A stretch of 62,669 nucleotides of DNA from Bacillota bacterium (GTDB taxonomy: Bacteria; Bacillota; Clostridia; Ch29): NCBI GenBank assembly GCA_028686075.1, contig JAQUCT010000001.1:175581-238249 (forward strand), read 5' to 3'. Both the position numbers and the translations under genes were made by a program. The number at the start of each line of letters is the position of its first letter. Position 1 is the stretch's first letter. A model generated the notes under the pieces. That model was given only the letters and a program-made list of their open reading frames with translations, did no database searches and was not told the origin of the DNA. Below are positions 7,978 through 16,413 of the stretch, piece after piece.

Positions 7978-8931
7978 TCACAGTGTATCCCACCTGCCGC
8001 ATCTTCCTCCCCATCGGGCGGCCAGCTCGCCGTTCTGGTATATCTGAATAATTTCACACAGGTTTGAACAGTTCTTGCATTCAAAACTCCTGGCCTGATA
8101 GTCAAACTCGCTGGCATCAAAGCCCTTGAATTTGGTATTGCCAACCTTTTTTGTGTGGTTCCTGGCAAGAAAGGCAACTCCTATGGCTCCCATCACTACG
8201 AAATGCTCGGGGACTATTATCTCACAGCCCAGGGCATTTTCGAAGGCCGCCTTTATACCGACATTGGCTGCCACGCCACCCTGGAATACAACAGTGGGCT
8301 TAATGTCCTTACCCTTGCCAACATTGTTCAGGTAGTTTCTCACCAGGGCTTCGCAAAGGCCGGCGATTATGCTTTCGGTGGAGTGCCCCAGCTGCTGCTT
8401 GTGTATCATATCGGATTCCGCGAACACCGAGCACCGGCCGGCGATCCTTACAGGGTTTTCGCATTTTAATGCTAGTGCACCGAAGTCCTCAATCGGTATG
8501 CCCAGCCGGGCGGCCTGATGGTCTAGAAATGACCCGGTACCGGCGGCACAGACGGTGTTCATTGCAAAATCCGTAACAATCCCGTTTTTTAATATTATAA
8601 TCTTTGAATCCTGTCCGCCTATCTCAATTATAGTACCCACTTCCGGCACCATATGAGAAGCTGCTATAGCGTGGGCGGTAATTTCGTTCTTTACAATATC
8701 CGCACCCACTATAACTGAGGCTACCTCCCTGCCGCTACCGGTTACTCCTACCCCGCATATTTCAATGTCACTGTCTAAATCCGGGTGGATTGTCCTTAAG
8801 CATTCCTGCAGCGTCTCTATAGGCCGGCCGGCAGTACTTGTATATATGCTGGCCAGAATATTTAGAAAATCGTCCACCACTATAAGCTTTGTGCTTACCG
8901 AACCTACATCTACCCCCAGATAAGCTTTCAT
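7978..8931 (-). CDS. 2-hydroxyacyl-CoA dehydratase activase-like ATPase (BadF/HgdC family)
   Basis: This 317-residue protein is an ASKHA-fold ATPase. In the 2-hydroxyacyl-CoA dehydratase and benzoyl-CoA reductase families such proteins, dimeric with a bridging [4Fe-4S] cluster, inject low-potential electrons into the catalytic partner. It begins LGVDVGSVSTK (phosphate loop) and contains GGQDSK near residue 106. The cluster cysteines are C128 (NTVCAAGTGS) and C167 (AGRCSVFAES). The C-terminus carries an extra four-cysteine motif, C285, C288, C292 and C311. The start ATG overlaps the preceding gene by 4 bp. It is the only activase beside three HgdB-like partners. Confidence 0.85.
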   Translation of the reverse strand: MKAYLGVDVGSVSTKLIVVDDFLNILASIYTSTAGRPIETLQECLRTIHPDLDSDIEICGVGVTGSGREVASVIVGADIVKNEITAHAIAASHMVPEVGTIIEIGGQDSKIIILKNGIVTDFAMNTVCAAGTGSFLDHQAARLGIPIEDFGALALKCENPVRIAGRCSVFAESDMIHKQQLGHSTESIIAGLCEALVRNYLNNVGKGKDIKPTVVFQGGVAANVGIKAAFENALGCEIIVPEHFVVMGAIGVAFLARNHTKKVGNTKFKGFDASEFDYQARSFECKNCSNLCEIIQIYQNGELAARWGGRCGRWDTL

Positions 8932-10010
8932 GCCAGTGCCTCCCGTTTATGATTTCTTCGACTTTGCATTAGGTCCACAAAGGCCTCCAGCCTTGTCTTT
9001 ACCCCCGCCTTTCCGGTCTGCTCGTCAATAAACAACGTAAGTAGCGGTATGTCCAAATCACTTGTTACCTTGCCCAGGATGCTTTTTGACACTATCTCCG
9101 GTATACAGGCGAAGGGGGCCAGCTGTATAATGCCGTCGTAGCCCTCCTTTGCATAAAGCACAGTGTTTCCAACACTTAGGGTACCGTGTCCCCCTACCAG
9201 TTCCTGCAGGTAGGGCTTTGCCGCCTTTTTTATGTGTTCCTCTCCCTTGAAGAAGGTATTATCCTTTGTCCAGTCGGCCAGATATATGGAGCGGCGGGCC
9301 AGAACACCCATATCACCCAGCATACGCTGTATATCAAAATTTGCGGCAGGCTCCAGCACCACGTATATTTCACCTATAATGCCCACCTTTAATGGCTTTA
9401 TTGAATCTTTAGTTTTAACAGCCTTAAGCATTTTGGTACACCGATCCAGGCTTTCTTTTATTTCTTCCTTTGTCCAGGCCCGATCTATTAACTTGTAGCA
9501 TTCTTCCATAACATTGGTGGTCTCGTTCTTTACAGCCTCCCGAGGCCTTATCTCGTAGGAAAGGGCTTCAATAAGGTCCAGAACCTTAAGTTTTTGCCAT
9601 GCTGTGGACAGCGCGTCCCATACGACGGACAGCGAATTGCTCCGGGTTATTTTTGACAGCTTTTTTATAAAATTTACGGCTTTTTTTTGCGGGGGCTCAA
9701 GCACCACAAAATCAATGTCATAGCCCAGGTCTTTTAGTATTTTTTCGTGTAGCACCCCATAGTACCCGGCCCTGCACGGGCCCATGCCCCCTGAGGTTAT
9801 TATCATTTCGGCACCCCGTTTTATGGCTTCCAGATAGGTTCCCAGTAGAATCTTGAAGGGTATGCAGGCAAACTCCGGCGAATAATGGGAGCCCAGGGAA
9901 AGGGTTTTTTCGTTTGGTCTTAATGGCATCACCACCTGGTGGCCCAGCTTTTCTATCATCATTCTAAAAGCAATGGGAGAAGAGCCCATATGGGGGAAGG
10001 TAATCTTCAC
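8928..10010 (-). CDS. DUF2229/HgdB-like CoA-dehydratase-related protein (second of operon)
   Basis: This 360-residue protein is a paralogue of the gene at 6767-7837. It begins MKITFPHMGS and has cysteines at 49 (PEFACIPFK), 79 (GMGPCRAGYY) and 302 (PFACIPEIV) that match that paralogue. It overlaps both neighbours by 4 bp, indicating tight translational coupling with the activase. By family it should be a partner that accepts electrons from the activase in an ATP-driven reduction. The reaction is unknown, and no canonical dehydratase pair is encoded nearby. Confidence 0.7.
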   Translation of the reverse strand: MKITFPHMGSSPIAFRMMIEKLGHQVVMPLRPNEKTLSLGSHYSPEFACIPFKILLGTYLEAIKRGAEMIITSGGMGPCRAGYYGVLHEKILKDLGYDIDFVVLEPPQKKAVNFIKKLSKITRSNSLSVVWDALSTAWQKLKVLDLIEALSYEIRPREAVKNETTNVMEECYKLIDRAWTKEEIKESLDRCTKMLKAVKTKDSIKPLKVGIIGEIYVVLEPAANFDIQRMLGDMGVLARRSIYLADWTKDNTFFKGEEHIKKAAKPYLQELVGGHGTLSVGNTVLYAKEGYDGIIQLAPFACIPEIVSKSILGKVTSDLDIPLLTLFIDEQTGKAGVKTRLEAFVDLMQSRRNHKREALA

Positions 10011-10981
10011 TGTTTATCCCTCCGGTATTTAAGCATATCCACAAAGGCCTCAAGTCTAGTCAGGACGCCGGCTTCGCCGGTGTGTTCGTCAAGGGATATG
10101 CAGATATATGGAACGGTCTTTTGCTTAGCCTCCAGTTCTATGAGTTTTCCTACCATGGAATCGGGTCCGCATCCAAAGGCGGTAACGTGTATTATTCCGT
10201 CCACTTCGCCGTCGTCTATGTAATGTATGGCACCTCTTACCACTTGGTTACTGAAAGTCCAGAAAAGGTCCTTAGGCAGGCTTTTTGCCTTTCGCTTAAG
10301 GGTCTTTTCCGGCACCATTTCGGGAGTGAGTACCCGGACACCCATTTTATGCAGCTTGGATATAAGTCCCGCGTTTACAAAATCGTCGTACAGAAGATAG
10401 GGATAGCCCACCACCGCCAGGGTTATTGGCTGTGGGGGAAGGAGTACGTTCCTGGTATCTTCGGTAAGTATTCCGAGCACCTCTTCCGGGTTACCTTTAC
10501 CCGAAAGGTCTTTAAGGGTGCGGGACATCTTACGCTGTGCCCTGCGAAAAGCCCTGTCAACTTCGGCGGGGCGTACTCCCAACAAAGTTGCCATCCGCTT
10601 AAATTCTCGCTGCCTTTCTTTTCGTTTTTTCCGGAGGTCTATACGGAAATCCAAAAGCGGCGGGAGGCCGGGCATGGAAGCCCTCACCATATCCGCAAGG
10701 CCCAGGAACTTGGGGCAGTATGTAACGGTTTTTTCCCGGGTTAAGTTTAAAAGGCGTGGTACGAATAAAAAGTCCACTCTTTCCTTAAGGTTGTACACGT
10801 GCCCGTGAAAAAGCTTAATTGGTATGCATGCATCGTTTACCGCATATTCAACTCCCTTGTCCAAGATACCCTTTGACGTTTTGTCGGAGACAACCACCTC
10901 ACAGCCCAGGGCCTCAAAAAAGCCCTTCCAAAGGGGCAGATAGGCGTAATAGGTAAGGGTCCTGGGTATACCTATTTTCAT
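10007..10981 (-). CDS. DUF2229/HgdB-like CoA-dehydratase-related protein (first of operon)
   Basis: This 324-residue protein starts MKIGIPRTLTYYAYLPLW, typical of the DUF2229 type in the CoA-activase neighbourhood. It is more distant from the other two HgdB-like proteins of the operon. Cysteines are at 52 (NDACIPIK), 89 (VTYCPKF) and 271 (AFGCGPDSM), a similar spacing to the 49/79/302 pattern of its neighbours. A basic, lysine- and arginine-rich stretch lies at residues 117-150. AAAGGTGG precedes the ATG on the minus strand. It opens the operon, probably transcribed from the region holding repeat copy B. Function unknown. Confidence 0.65.
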   Translation of the reverse strand: MKIGIPRTLTYYAYLPLWKGFFEALGCEVVVSDKTSKGILDKGVEYAVNDACIPIKLFHGHVYNLKERVDFLFVPRLLNLTREKTVTYCPKFLGLADMVRASMPGLPPLLDFRIDLRKKRKERQREFKRMATLLGVRPAEVDRAFRRAQRKMSRTLKDLSGKGNPEEVLGILTEDTRNVLLPPQPITLAVVGYPYLLYDDFVNAGLISKLHKMGVRVLTPEMVPEKTLKRKAKSLPKDLFWTFSNQVVRGAIHYIDDGEVDGIIHVTAFGCGPDSMVGKLIELEAKQKTVPYICISLDEHTGEAGVLTRLEAFVDMLKYRRDKQ

Positions 10982-11448
10982 GTTACCACCTTTGCCTTTC
11001 TGACGTAATTAAGTTGATTCTATATCTAAAGTGCTTAAGACCTTACATCCCATAGAATGTCATCCTGAGCAATTCTGTCATCCTGAGCGATAGCGAAGGA
11101 CCTATCTGCAAGCAAGATTCTTCGGGCTTCGCTTCTTCTGAATGACAGGTAAAGGAATGTAGTATTATTAATGCGTTGTTTATATCTAAGACTATTATAT
11201 TTGAAAAACGGATATAAACCAATCCATATATAATGCTGAAAAACATTGGTTTTGTGGCAATTTGGGTTGAAAGATGTTTTAGCATAGGACTTTCTGTCCA
11301 AAGCGATTGTTTTAATAGTATAGGTGAAGGTGTAATTTCACAATATATTCTCAGGCAGACCAATCTAGCAAAAGGGAATCCGGGACTTTTGTAGAAGTGT
11401 AATATCAGTGTTATGCAGCGAAATATCCAGTTGATGGGTGGTGTTCTT
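10982..11448. other. Divergent intergenic region with repeat copy B
   Basis: This 467-bp stretch separates the leftward DUF2229 operon from glmU. It holds the dispersed repeat at 11059-11200. The remainder is A/T-rich; a 53-codon frame at 11233-11394 has no ribosome site and was not called. No riboswitch, tRNA or clear terminator was recognised, and the promoters for both directions must lie here. Confidence 0.6.
11059..11200. repeat. Dispersed repeat, copy B
   Basis: Two gtcatcctgagc units (11059 and about 11079) are followed by gatagcgaaggacc, then agattcttcgggcttcg and gaatgacagg, and the same downstream flank as copy A (taaaggaatgta, ttaatgcgttgt). It has the same orientation as copy A; copy C at 53451 is inverted. 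Confidence 0.8.
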
Positions 11449-12819
11449 ATGAAGGGTCTATCGGTAATAGTTCTTGCCGCCGGCAAAGGTGTAAGGATGA
11501 AATCTGACCTTCCAAAGGTGCTTCACAGGATATGCGGCAAAGAGATGATAAATCATGTGGTGGATAACGTTAAGGGCCTGGGTGCGTCCCAGATAATTGT
11601 TGTTACAGGTTATAAGCAGGACTCTGTTAAGGAAGTGCTGGCCGAAAATGTAGAAACGGTCTGGCAGGAGAAACAATTGGGTACCGGCCATGCGGTAATG
11701 CAGGCCGTTCCCAGTATTTTAAAGGATGCCGGACACGTTTTGGTGTTGTACGGGGATACACCCCTTGTGAGCAGTGAAACCCTTTTAAGGCTTATAGAGT
11801 ATCACAGAAGCGGTAGCTACGGTATGACCGTGCTTACGGTGGATATGGATAATCCCGAAGGGTACGGCAGGATACTAAGGAACAATGCGGGCAATATAAC
11901 CGCCATAGTGGAACACAAGGATGCGAACCAGGACCAGAGACGTATACGGGAGATAAATTCCGGCATATACTGCTTTGACAGGAAGTTGTTGGCGGAGGGG
12001 ATAGGCAGTCTAAAAAATGATAACGCCCAGGGCGAATACTATTTGACGGATATTGTTGAATTTTTGGACGATAAAGGTATAATAATAGGGGGTTGTAAGT
12101 CCGACGATCCGCAGGAGGTTATGGGCGTCAATACAAAGTACCAGCTCTCTGTGGTACAGAAAGCAATGAACCTCAGGAACCTAATAAGGTTAATGGAGGA
12201 TGGAGTAATAATAGACGATCCGGATTCTACCTATATAGAAAGCACCGTTACAATAGAAACCGATACCAGGATATTGCCCGGCACGCATATAGAGGGCGGT
12301 ACCAGGATAGGTCCAAATAATGTAATAGGGCCGGGGGTAAGGATACAAAACTGTACCGTTGGTAGCGGAAATGAGATTGAGTTTTCGGTACTTAGGGACA
12401 GTGACATAGGCAGCGGGTGCAGGATAGGACCCTACGCCCACATAAGGCCAGGCTGCAGCATAGAAGGCGGCAACAGGATAGGGAACTTTGTGGAGATAAA
12501 AAACTCCCGACTAAAGGAGGGTTCCAAGGTATCCCATTTAAGCTATGTGGGTGACGGGGATGTAGGCAGAGGCGTCAACATAGGCTGCGGAGTTGTATTC
12601 GTTAACTATGACGGCAGGAAAAAGTACAGGACAGTAGTAGAAGACGGTGCCTTCGTAGGCTGCAACGTAAACCTGATTGCACCGGTCCGCATTAAAAAGG
12701 ATGCTTACATCGCTGCCGGTTCCACCATAACTAAGGACGTTGAAGAGTACAGCCTTGCGATAGAACGCGGACAGCAGGTGGAAAAAAAGGATTGGGTGAA
12801 AAGGAAGGGTCTTAAGTAA
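11449..12819 (+). CDS. glmU: Bifunctional N-acetylglucosamine-1-P uridyltransferase / glucosamine-1-P acetyltransferase
   Basis: GlmU makes UDP-GlcNAc, the precursor of peptidoglycan, in two steps. The N-terminal pyrophosphorylase domain has LAAGKGVRMKSDLPKVLH at residues 9-26. The C-terminal half is a left-handed beta helix of hexapeptide repeats ending in the acetyltransferase site (VNYDGRKKYRT). Starting at ATG 11449, with GGGTGGTG at 11435-11442, gives 456 residues, the standard length; an upstream in-frame ATG at 11413 lacks this site. Followed by prs as in B. subtilis (gcaD-prs). Confidence 0.95.
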   Translation: MKGLSVIVLAAGKGVRMKSDLPKVLHRICGKEMINHVVDNVKGLGASQIIVVTGYKQDSVKEVLAENVETVWQEKQLGTGHAVMQAVPSILKDAGHVLVLYGDTPLVSSETLLRLIEYHRSGSYGMTVLTVDMDNPEGYGRILRNNAGNITAIVEHKDANQDQRRIREINSGIYCFDRKLLAEGIGSLKNDNAQGEYYLTDIVEFLDDKGIIIGGCKSDDPQEVMGVNTKYQLSVVQKAMNLRNLIRLMEDGVIIDDPDSTYIESTVTIETDTRILPGTHIEGGTRIGPNNVIGPGVRIQNCTVGSGNEIEFSVLRDSDIGSGCRIGPYAHIRPGCSIEGGNRIGNFVEIKNSRLKEGSKVSHLSYVGDGDVGRGVNIGCGVVFVNYDGRKKYRTVVEDGAFVGCNVNLIAPVRIKKDAYIAAGSTITKDVEEYSLAIERGQQVEKKDWVKRKGLK

Positions 12820-12848
12820 CTACTGAAGATTATGGGAGGTCTTAAAGA

Positions 12849-13805
12849 ATGGCAGCAAGGAAAACTATTAAACTGTTCACAGGCAACGCAAACCTCCAGC
12901 TTGCAAAGGAGATTTCGAAGGCCATAGGGATACCCGTAGGCAAGGCAGGGGTAGGAAGGTTTTCGGACGGTGAAATAGCGATCAATATCGAGGAATCGGT
13001 AAGGGGTGCCGACGTATTTGTTATACAGCCGGTTTGTACTCCGGTTAACGATAACCTTATGGAATTACTAATAATAATGGATGCGCTTAAGAGGGCTTCT
13101 GCCGACAGGATTACAGCGGTCATACCCTATTACGGTTATGCGAGGCAGGACAGGAAAAGCAAGGCGAGGGACCCGATTACCGCCAAGCTTGTGGCAGATC
13201 TGATTTCCGTTGCCGGTGCCGACAGGATTCTTACAATGGACTTGCACGCGGCACAGATACAGGGGTATTTCAATATACCCGTTGACCATCTTTTGGGTGC
13301 TCCCATTTTAGCGGAATACTTTATGGGCAAGGATATGAAGGACGCGGTGGTTGTGTCCCCCGATGTGGGTGGCGTAGCCAGGGCCAGATATTTTGCGGAT
13401 ATGATGAATCTTCCCATTGCAATAGTTGACAAGAGGAGACCAAAGGCCAATGTGGCTGAAGTAATGAATGTAATAGGAGATATACGGAATAAGGTTGTCA
13501 TATTTATCGACGATATAATAGACACTGGAGGCTCCATAACCGAGGCGGCCAATGCAACGCAAAAACTGGGGGCGAAAAATATATTTGCCTGTTGTACCCA
13601 CGCCGTTTTCTCAGGGCCTGCCATTAAGAGGATTGAAGAATCGGTAATAGAAGAAATGGTAGTACTCAACACCATACCCCTTGCTAAGGAAAAGACCTGT
13701 GACAAGATAACTGTCCTTTCGGTGGCTCCCATTTTTGCAGAGGCCATAACAAGAATATATGAAGGTCTTTCGGTAAGCAAGCTGTTTGACAAGAATCAAT
13801 TATAA
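12849..13805 (+). CDS. prs: Ribose-phosphate pyrophosphokinase
   Basis: Prs makes PRPP from ribose 5-phosphate and ATP, feeding purine, pyrimidine, NAD, histidine and tryptophan synthesis. The 318 residues include the ATP-binding flexible loop GYARQDRKSKARDP at 96-109, the metal and substrate segment MDLHAAQIQGYF at 130-141, and the PRPP loop IDDIIDTGG at 220-228. GGGAGG precedes the ATG. Just downstream of glmU with 29 bp between, so probably cotranscribed. The ctc (ribosomal protein L25) gene that follows prs in B. subtilis is missing; panC and panD occupy that place. Confidence 0.95.
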   Translation: MAARKTIKLFTGNANLQLAKEISKAIGIPVGKAGVGRFSDGEIAINIEESVRGADVFVIQPVCTPVNDNLMELLIIMDALKRASADRITAVIPYYGYARQDRKSKARDPITAKLVADLISVAGADRILTMDLHAAQIQGYFNIPVDHLLGAPILAEYFMGKDMKDAVVVSPDVGGVARARYFADMMNLPIAIVDKRRPKANVAEVMNVIGDIRNKVVIFIDDIIDTGGSITEAANATQKLGAKNIFACCTHAVFSGPAIKRIEESVIEEMVVLNTIPLAKEKTCDKITVLSVAPIFAEAITRIYEGLSVSKLFDKNQL

Positions 13806-14126
13806 GAAAGAAGCAGGCGGTATCCTAGGGAGCCGCACCGAAGCATACATTTTTTGTTAATATTTACAAAATCTGCCCAGAGCCCGTGGGGGACCGGGAC
13901 AGAAACATGCCGGACCAATGGTGGCGTATTCTGTTTTTGGCAGGATATGCTCTTGTTTTTTCCCGGTGACTGACCGCCACTACGGCTTGTGCTTCTAGCT
14001 TTGCATTGCTATTTCTGTGTATTGCAAAATATGCAATGCTAGAACTACTGGCGTAAGCAGGCGATAAGTGATGCTAAGAATTCTGTTTACGGGGATTGGG
14101 CCACATTTCAATTGGAGGCGGCTGTT
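13806..14126. other. Intergenic region with large imperfect hairpin, upstream of panC
   Basis: No gene is visible in these 321 bp. From 13975 to 14053 the sequence can fold back on itself: CGCCA (13975-13979) with TGGCG (14049-14053), TTCTAGC (13993-13999) with GCTAGAA (14038-14044), and TTGCAT (14001-14006) with ATGCAA (14031-14036), with a single T/T mismatch between the inner helices. It could be a leader RNA of panCD (a pan-motif-like RNA is known upstream of pan genes in Firmicutes, but I cannot match its consensus from memory), a miniature element, or an IS end. Confidence 0.4.
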
Positions 14127-14972
14127 ATGAAACTAATTAAGACCAAAGCTGAATTAAGGGATATGCTCAAAGAGGAACGCCGTAGGGGAAAAGGTATCGG
14201 CCTGGTTCCAACGATGGGCTATCTGCACGAGGGACATCTGTCGCTTGTAAAAAAAGCCCGGCAAGAAAACGAAACGGTAGTGGTAAGCATATTTGTGAAC
14301 CCCACCCAGTTCGGGGAAGGTGAAGACTATGGAACATACCCCAGGGACCTTAACCAGGATACCGATCGGTGCGAAGAGGCGGGGGCGGATATTGTGTTTG
14401 CCCCTGAGGTAGAGGAAATGTACGCTCAAAAAAGTGCCGCCTTTGTGGATATGGATCGGCTTACAGACAGGCTGTGCGGTGCATCCAGGCCGGGCCATTT
14501 CAGGGGGGTTATGACAGTGGTGTCAAAACTTTTCAATATAGTGCGGCCGGACAGGGCCTATTTTGGCCAGAAGGACGCCCAGCAGGTATTGGTGATCAAA
14601 AGGATGGTACGGGACCTCGATTTTGACGTGCAGATAGTAGAGGCACCCATAGTCAGGGAAGCCGACGGGCTGGCCATGAGTTCGAGGAACGCCTACCTTA
14701 ACCCCACCGAGAGGGCGGCGGCCCTGGTGCTGTCCCGGGCCCTTTGTGGTGCAAGGCAGCGGATAGAGGACGGAGAGCGCCGGGGTGACGTCATAGGGTT
14801 CGACATAGCCAGGCAGATATCCTCCGAGCCTCTGGCGGACCTGGATTATGTCGAGGTGGTGGATGCTAAAACATTGGAACCCTTAAGGGAAATTAGAGGT
14901 AGCGTTCTTATAGCGGTTGCGGCAAGGATTGGCAGTACACGGCTTATAGACAACATAAAGCTGGAGGTGTAG
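14127..14972 (+). CDS. panC: Pantothenate synthetase
   Basis: PanC condenses pantoate and beta-alanine with ATP to give pantothenate on the route to coenzyme A. The 281-residue protein has the nucleotidyltransferase HIGH-like motif PTMGYLHEGH at 28-37, the FVNPTQFGEGEDY segment, YFGQKDAQQ, and the MSSRN loop in the C-terminal half. GGAGG at 14114-14118 lies upstream of ATG 14127; a TTG at 14112 is in frame but overlaps that site. panD follows 3 bp later. This pair interrupts the ancestral prs-pth order. Confidence 0.95.
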   Translation: MKLIKTKAELRDMLKEERRRGKGIGLVPTMGYLHEGHLSLVKKARQENETVVVSIFVNPTQFGEGEDYGTYPRDLNQDTDRCEEAGADIVFAPEVEEMYAQKSAAFVDMDRLTDRLCGASRPGHFRGVMTVVSKLFNIVRPDRAYFGQKDAQQVLVIKRMVRDLDFDVQIVEAPIVREADGLAMSSRNAYLNPTERAAALVLSRALCGARQRIEDGERRGDVIGFDIARQISSEPLADLDYVEVVDAKTLEPLREIRGSVLIAVAARIGSTRLIDNIKLEV

Positions 14973-14975
14973 GGC

Positions 14976-15350
14976 ATGTACATTACCATGCTTAAGTCAA
15001 AGCTTCACAGAGCGGTCGTTACCGATGCGGACCTTAACTACGTGGGCAGTATAACCATAGACGAGTCCCTTATGGAGGCTGCGGATATACTGCCCTATGA
15101 AAAGGTGCAGGTGGTGAACAACAATAACGGTGCCCGGTTTGAGACCTACGTTATAAAGGGCAAAAGGAACAGCGGTACCATATGCGTCAACGGAGCGGCG
15201 GCAAGATTAGTGCAGAGGGGGGATGTGGTAATAATCCTTTCATACTGTTCGATAGAAAGGGAAAAGGCCGGGGATGCAAGGCCGACTGTAGTGCTACTGG
15301 AGGACCAAAACCAAATAATGAATCAAAACAAAGAAACCACCGCAGATTAA
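14976..15350 (+). CDS. panD: Aspartate 1-decarboxylase proenzyme
   Basis: PanD decarboxylates aspartate to beta-alanine, the co-substrate of PanC. It is a pyruvoyl enzyme that cleaves itself between Gly24 and Ser25, here within NYVGSITID. Lys9 (LKSKLHRA) and the [10 protein letters not shown] segment are conserved. Length is 124 residues. The last bases of the gene, including the TAA, form the left arm and loop of a terminator hairpin. Confidence 0.93.
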   Translation: MYITMLKSKLHRAVVTDADLNYVGSITIDESLMEAADILPYEKVQVVNNNNGARFETYVIKGKRNSGTICVNGAAARLVQRGDVVIILSYCSIEREKAGDARPTVVLLEDQNQIMNQNKETTAD

Positions 15351-15367
15351 ACGGTGGTTTTGATTTT
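15334..15367 (+). terminator. Rho-independent terminator of panCD
   Basis: AAACCACCG (15334-15342) pairs with CGGTGGTTT (15352-15360), with a nine-base loop and a T-rich tail. The left arm lies inside panD and the stop codon is in the loop. Confidence 0.75.
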
Positions 15368-15414
15368 GCTAAATGTGGTAGAATTAATGGTAGATATTCT
15401 TTGGGGTGATTAAT

Positions 15415-15975
15415 ATGTATATAATAGCGGGCCTTGGAAACCCGGGAAGAAAGTATGCAAACACAAAGCATAACGTCGGCTTTGACGTTATTGACCTTCT
15501 GGCGGAAAAGCACGGCATAAGGATGGGCAGGGCAAAGTTTAAGGGAAGCGTCGGGACGGGAAAAATTTTGGGGCAGGATGTGCTGCTTTTAAAGCCCTCC
15601 ACCTATATGAACTTAAGCGGTATGAGCGTACTTGATGCGGTGGAATACTACAGGCTTGATTGCCAAAATCTTTTGGTAATATTCGACGATGCCGACCTGG
15701 AGATTGGCAGGATAAGACTTCGAAAAAGCGGCAGTGCCGGCACCCACAACGGTATGAAGTCCATAATATATCAACTGCAGACCGAGGACTTTCCACGTCT
15801 GCGTTTAGGTATTGGGCCGCCGCCGGAGGGCCGGGACCTGGCATTTTATGTGCTGGAGCGATTCTCCAGAGAGCAGAGGTCCATAATGGACGAGACAATA
15901 AAAAGGGCGGTACTGGCCGTTGAAACTTTTTTGGAAGAAGGGCTGGATGCGGCCATGGGCAAGTTTAACGGATGA
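15415..15975 (+). CDS. pth: Peptidyl-tRNA hydrolase
   Basis: Pth (SpoVC in B. subtilis) releases tRNA from prematurely dropped peptidyl-tRNA. The 186-residue protein has GLGNPG at 6-11, the catalytic histidine at 19 (NTKHNVGF), PSTYMNLSG, and the FDDADLEIGRIRLRKSGSAG segment. ATG 15415 is favoured by GGGGTGA at 15403-15409; the GTG at 15406 lies inside that site. The stop overlaps the next ATG by 4 bp. Confidence 0.95.
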   Translation: MYIIAGLGNPGRKYANTKHNVGFDVIDLLAEKHGIRMGRAKFKGSVGTGKILGQDVLLLKPSTYMNLSGMSVLDAVEYYRLDCQNLLVIFDDADLEIGRIRLRKSGSAGTHNGMKSIIYQLQTEDFPRLRLGIGPPPEGRDLAFYVLERFSREQRSIMDETIKRAVLAVETFLEEGLDAAMGKFNG

Positions 15976-16370
15976 ACCCTGTGATTATAACCCTGGTTGC
16001 CGGGCTTACCGCTTCTCTTATGGGCTTTTTATCGGGTAGTATACTGCTGAAGTACAAGGGGGAGAGGGCACTGGTCTTTTTCGTGCCCGTTATGGAGGAA
16101 ACGTTAAAGACGCTGGCGGCGACGGTGTTTGGTGCCGGTATTGTGTCCACCCATATGGTGTTTGGCACCGTTGAAGCGTTGTACGACCTGTACAGTTCAC
16201 CGGAAGCCTATTCGGTTACCGCTGCGCTACTCAGCATTGCAAGCCATACGCTGCTTGGGGCCGCCACTTGGTTTATACTTAAATACTCTGGTTCGGCGGT
16301 GCTGGCCGTGCTGGCCGCGTCGGTACTGCACAGCCTGTGGAACAGAATAATGATAGGGTATACCGGTTGA
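15972..16370 (+). CDS. Small polytopic membrane protein with PrsW-like motifs
   Basis: This 132-residue protein has about four hydrophobic segments. Within them are motifs in the order seen in PrsW (M82)-type intramembrane proteases: EExxK at residues 42-46 (EETLK), FGxxE at 64-68 (FGTVE), a histidine at 92 (SHTLLG) and HxxxN at 120-124 (HSLWN). PrsW is normally larger, so this would be a minimal version; protease activity is inferred and unproven. It overlaps pth by 4 bp and lies 43 bp before mfd, the place of the unrelated small gene yabK in B. subtilis. Confidence 0.5.
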   Translation: MNPVIITLVAGLTASLMGFLSGSILLKYKGERALVFFVPVMEETLKTLAATVFGAGIVSTHMVFGTVEALYDLYSSPEAYSVTAALLSIASHTLLGAATWFILKYSGSAVLAVLAASVLHSLWNRIMIGYTG

Positions 16371-16413
16371 AAGAGCCCGGTAATATTGCTATTGGCTTAA
16401 GGGGTTGTTCATA

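Noticed and set aside
11233-11394. A 53-codon frame between repeat B and glmU (begins MLKNIGFVAIWVERC)
   Set aside because: It has no ribosome site, no recognisable family and sits in an A/T-rich gap near a repeat. It may be chance or a gene tail.
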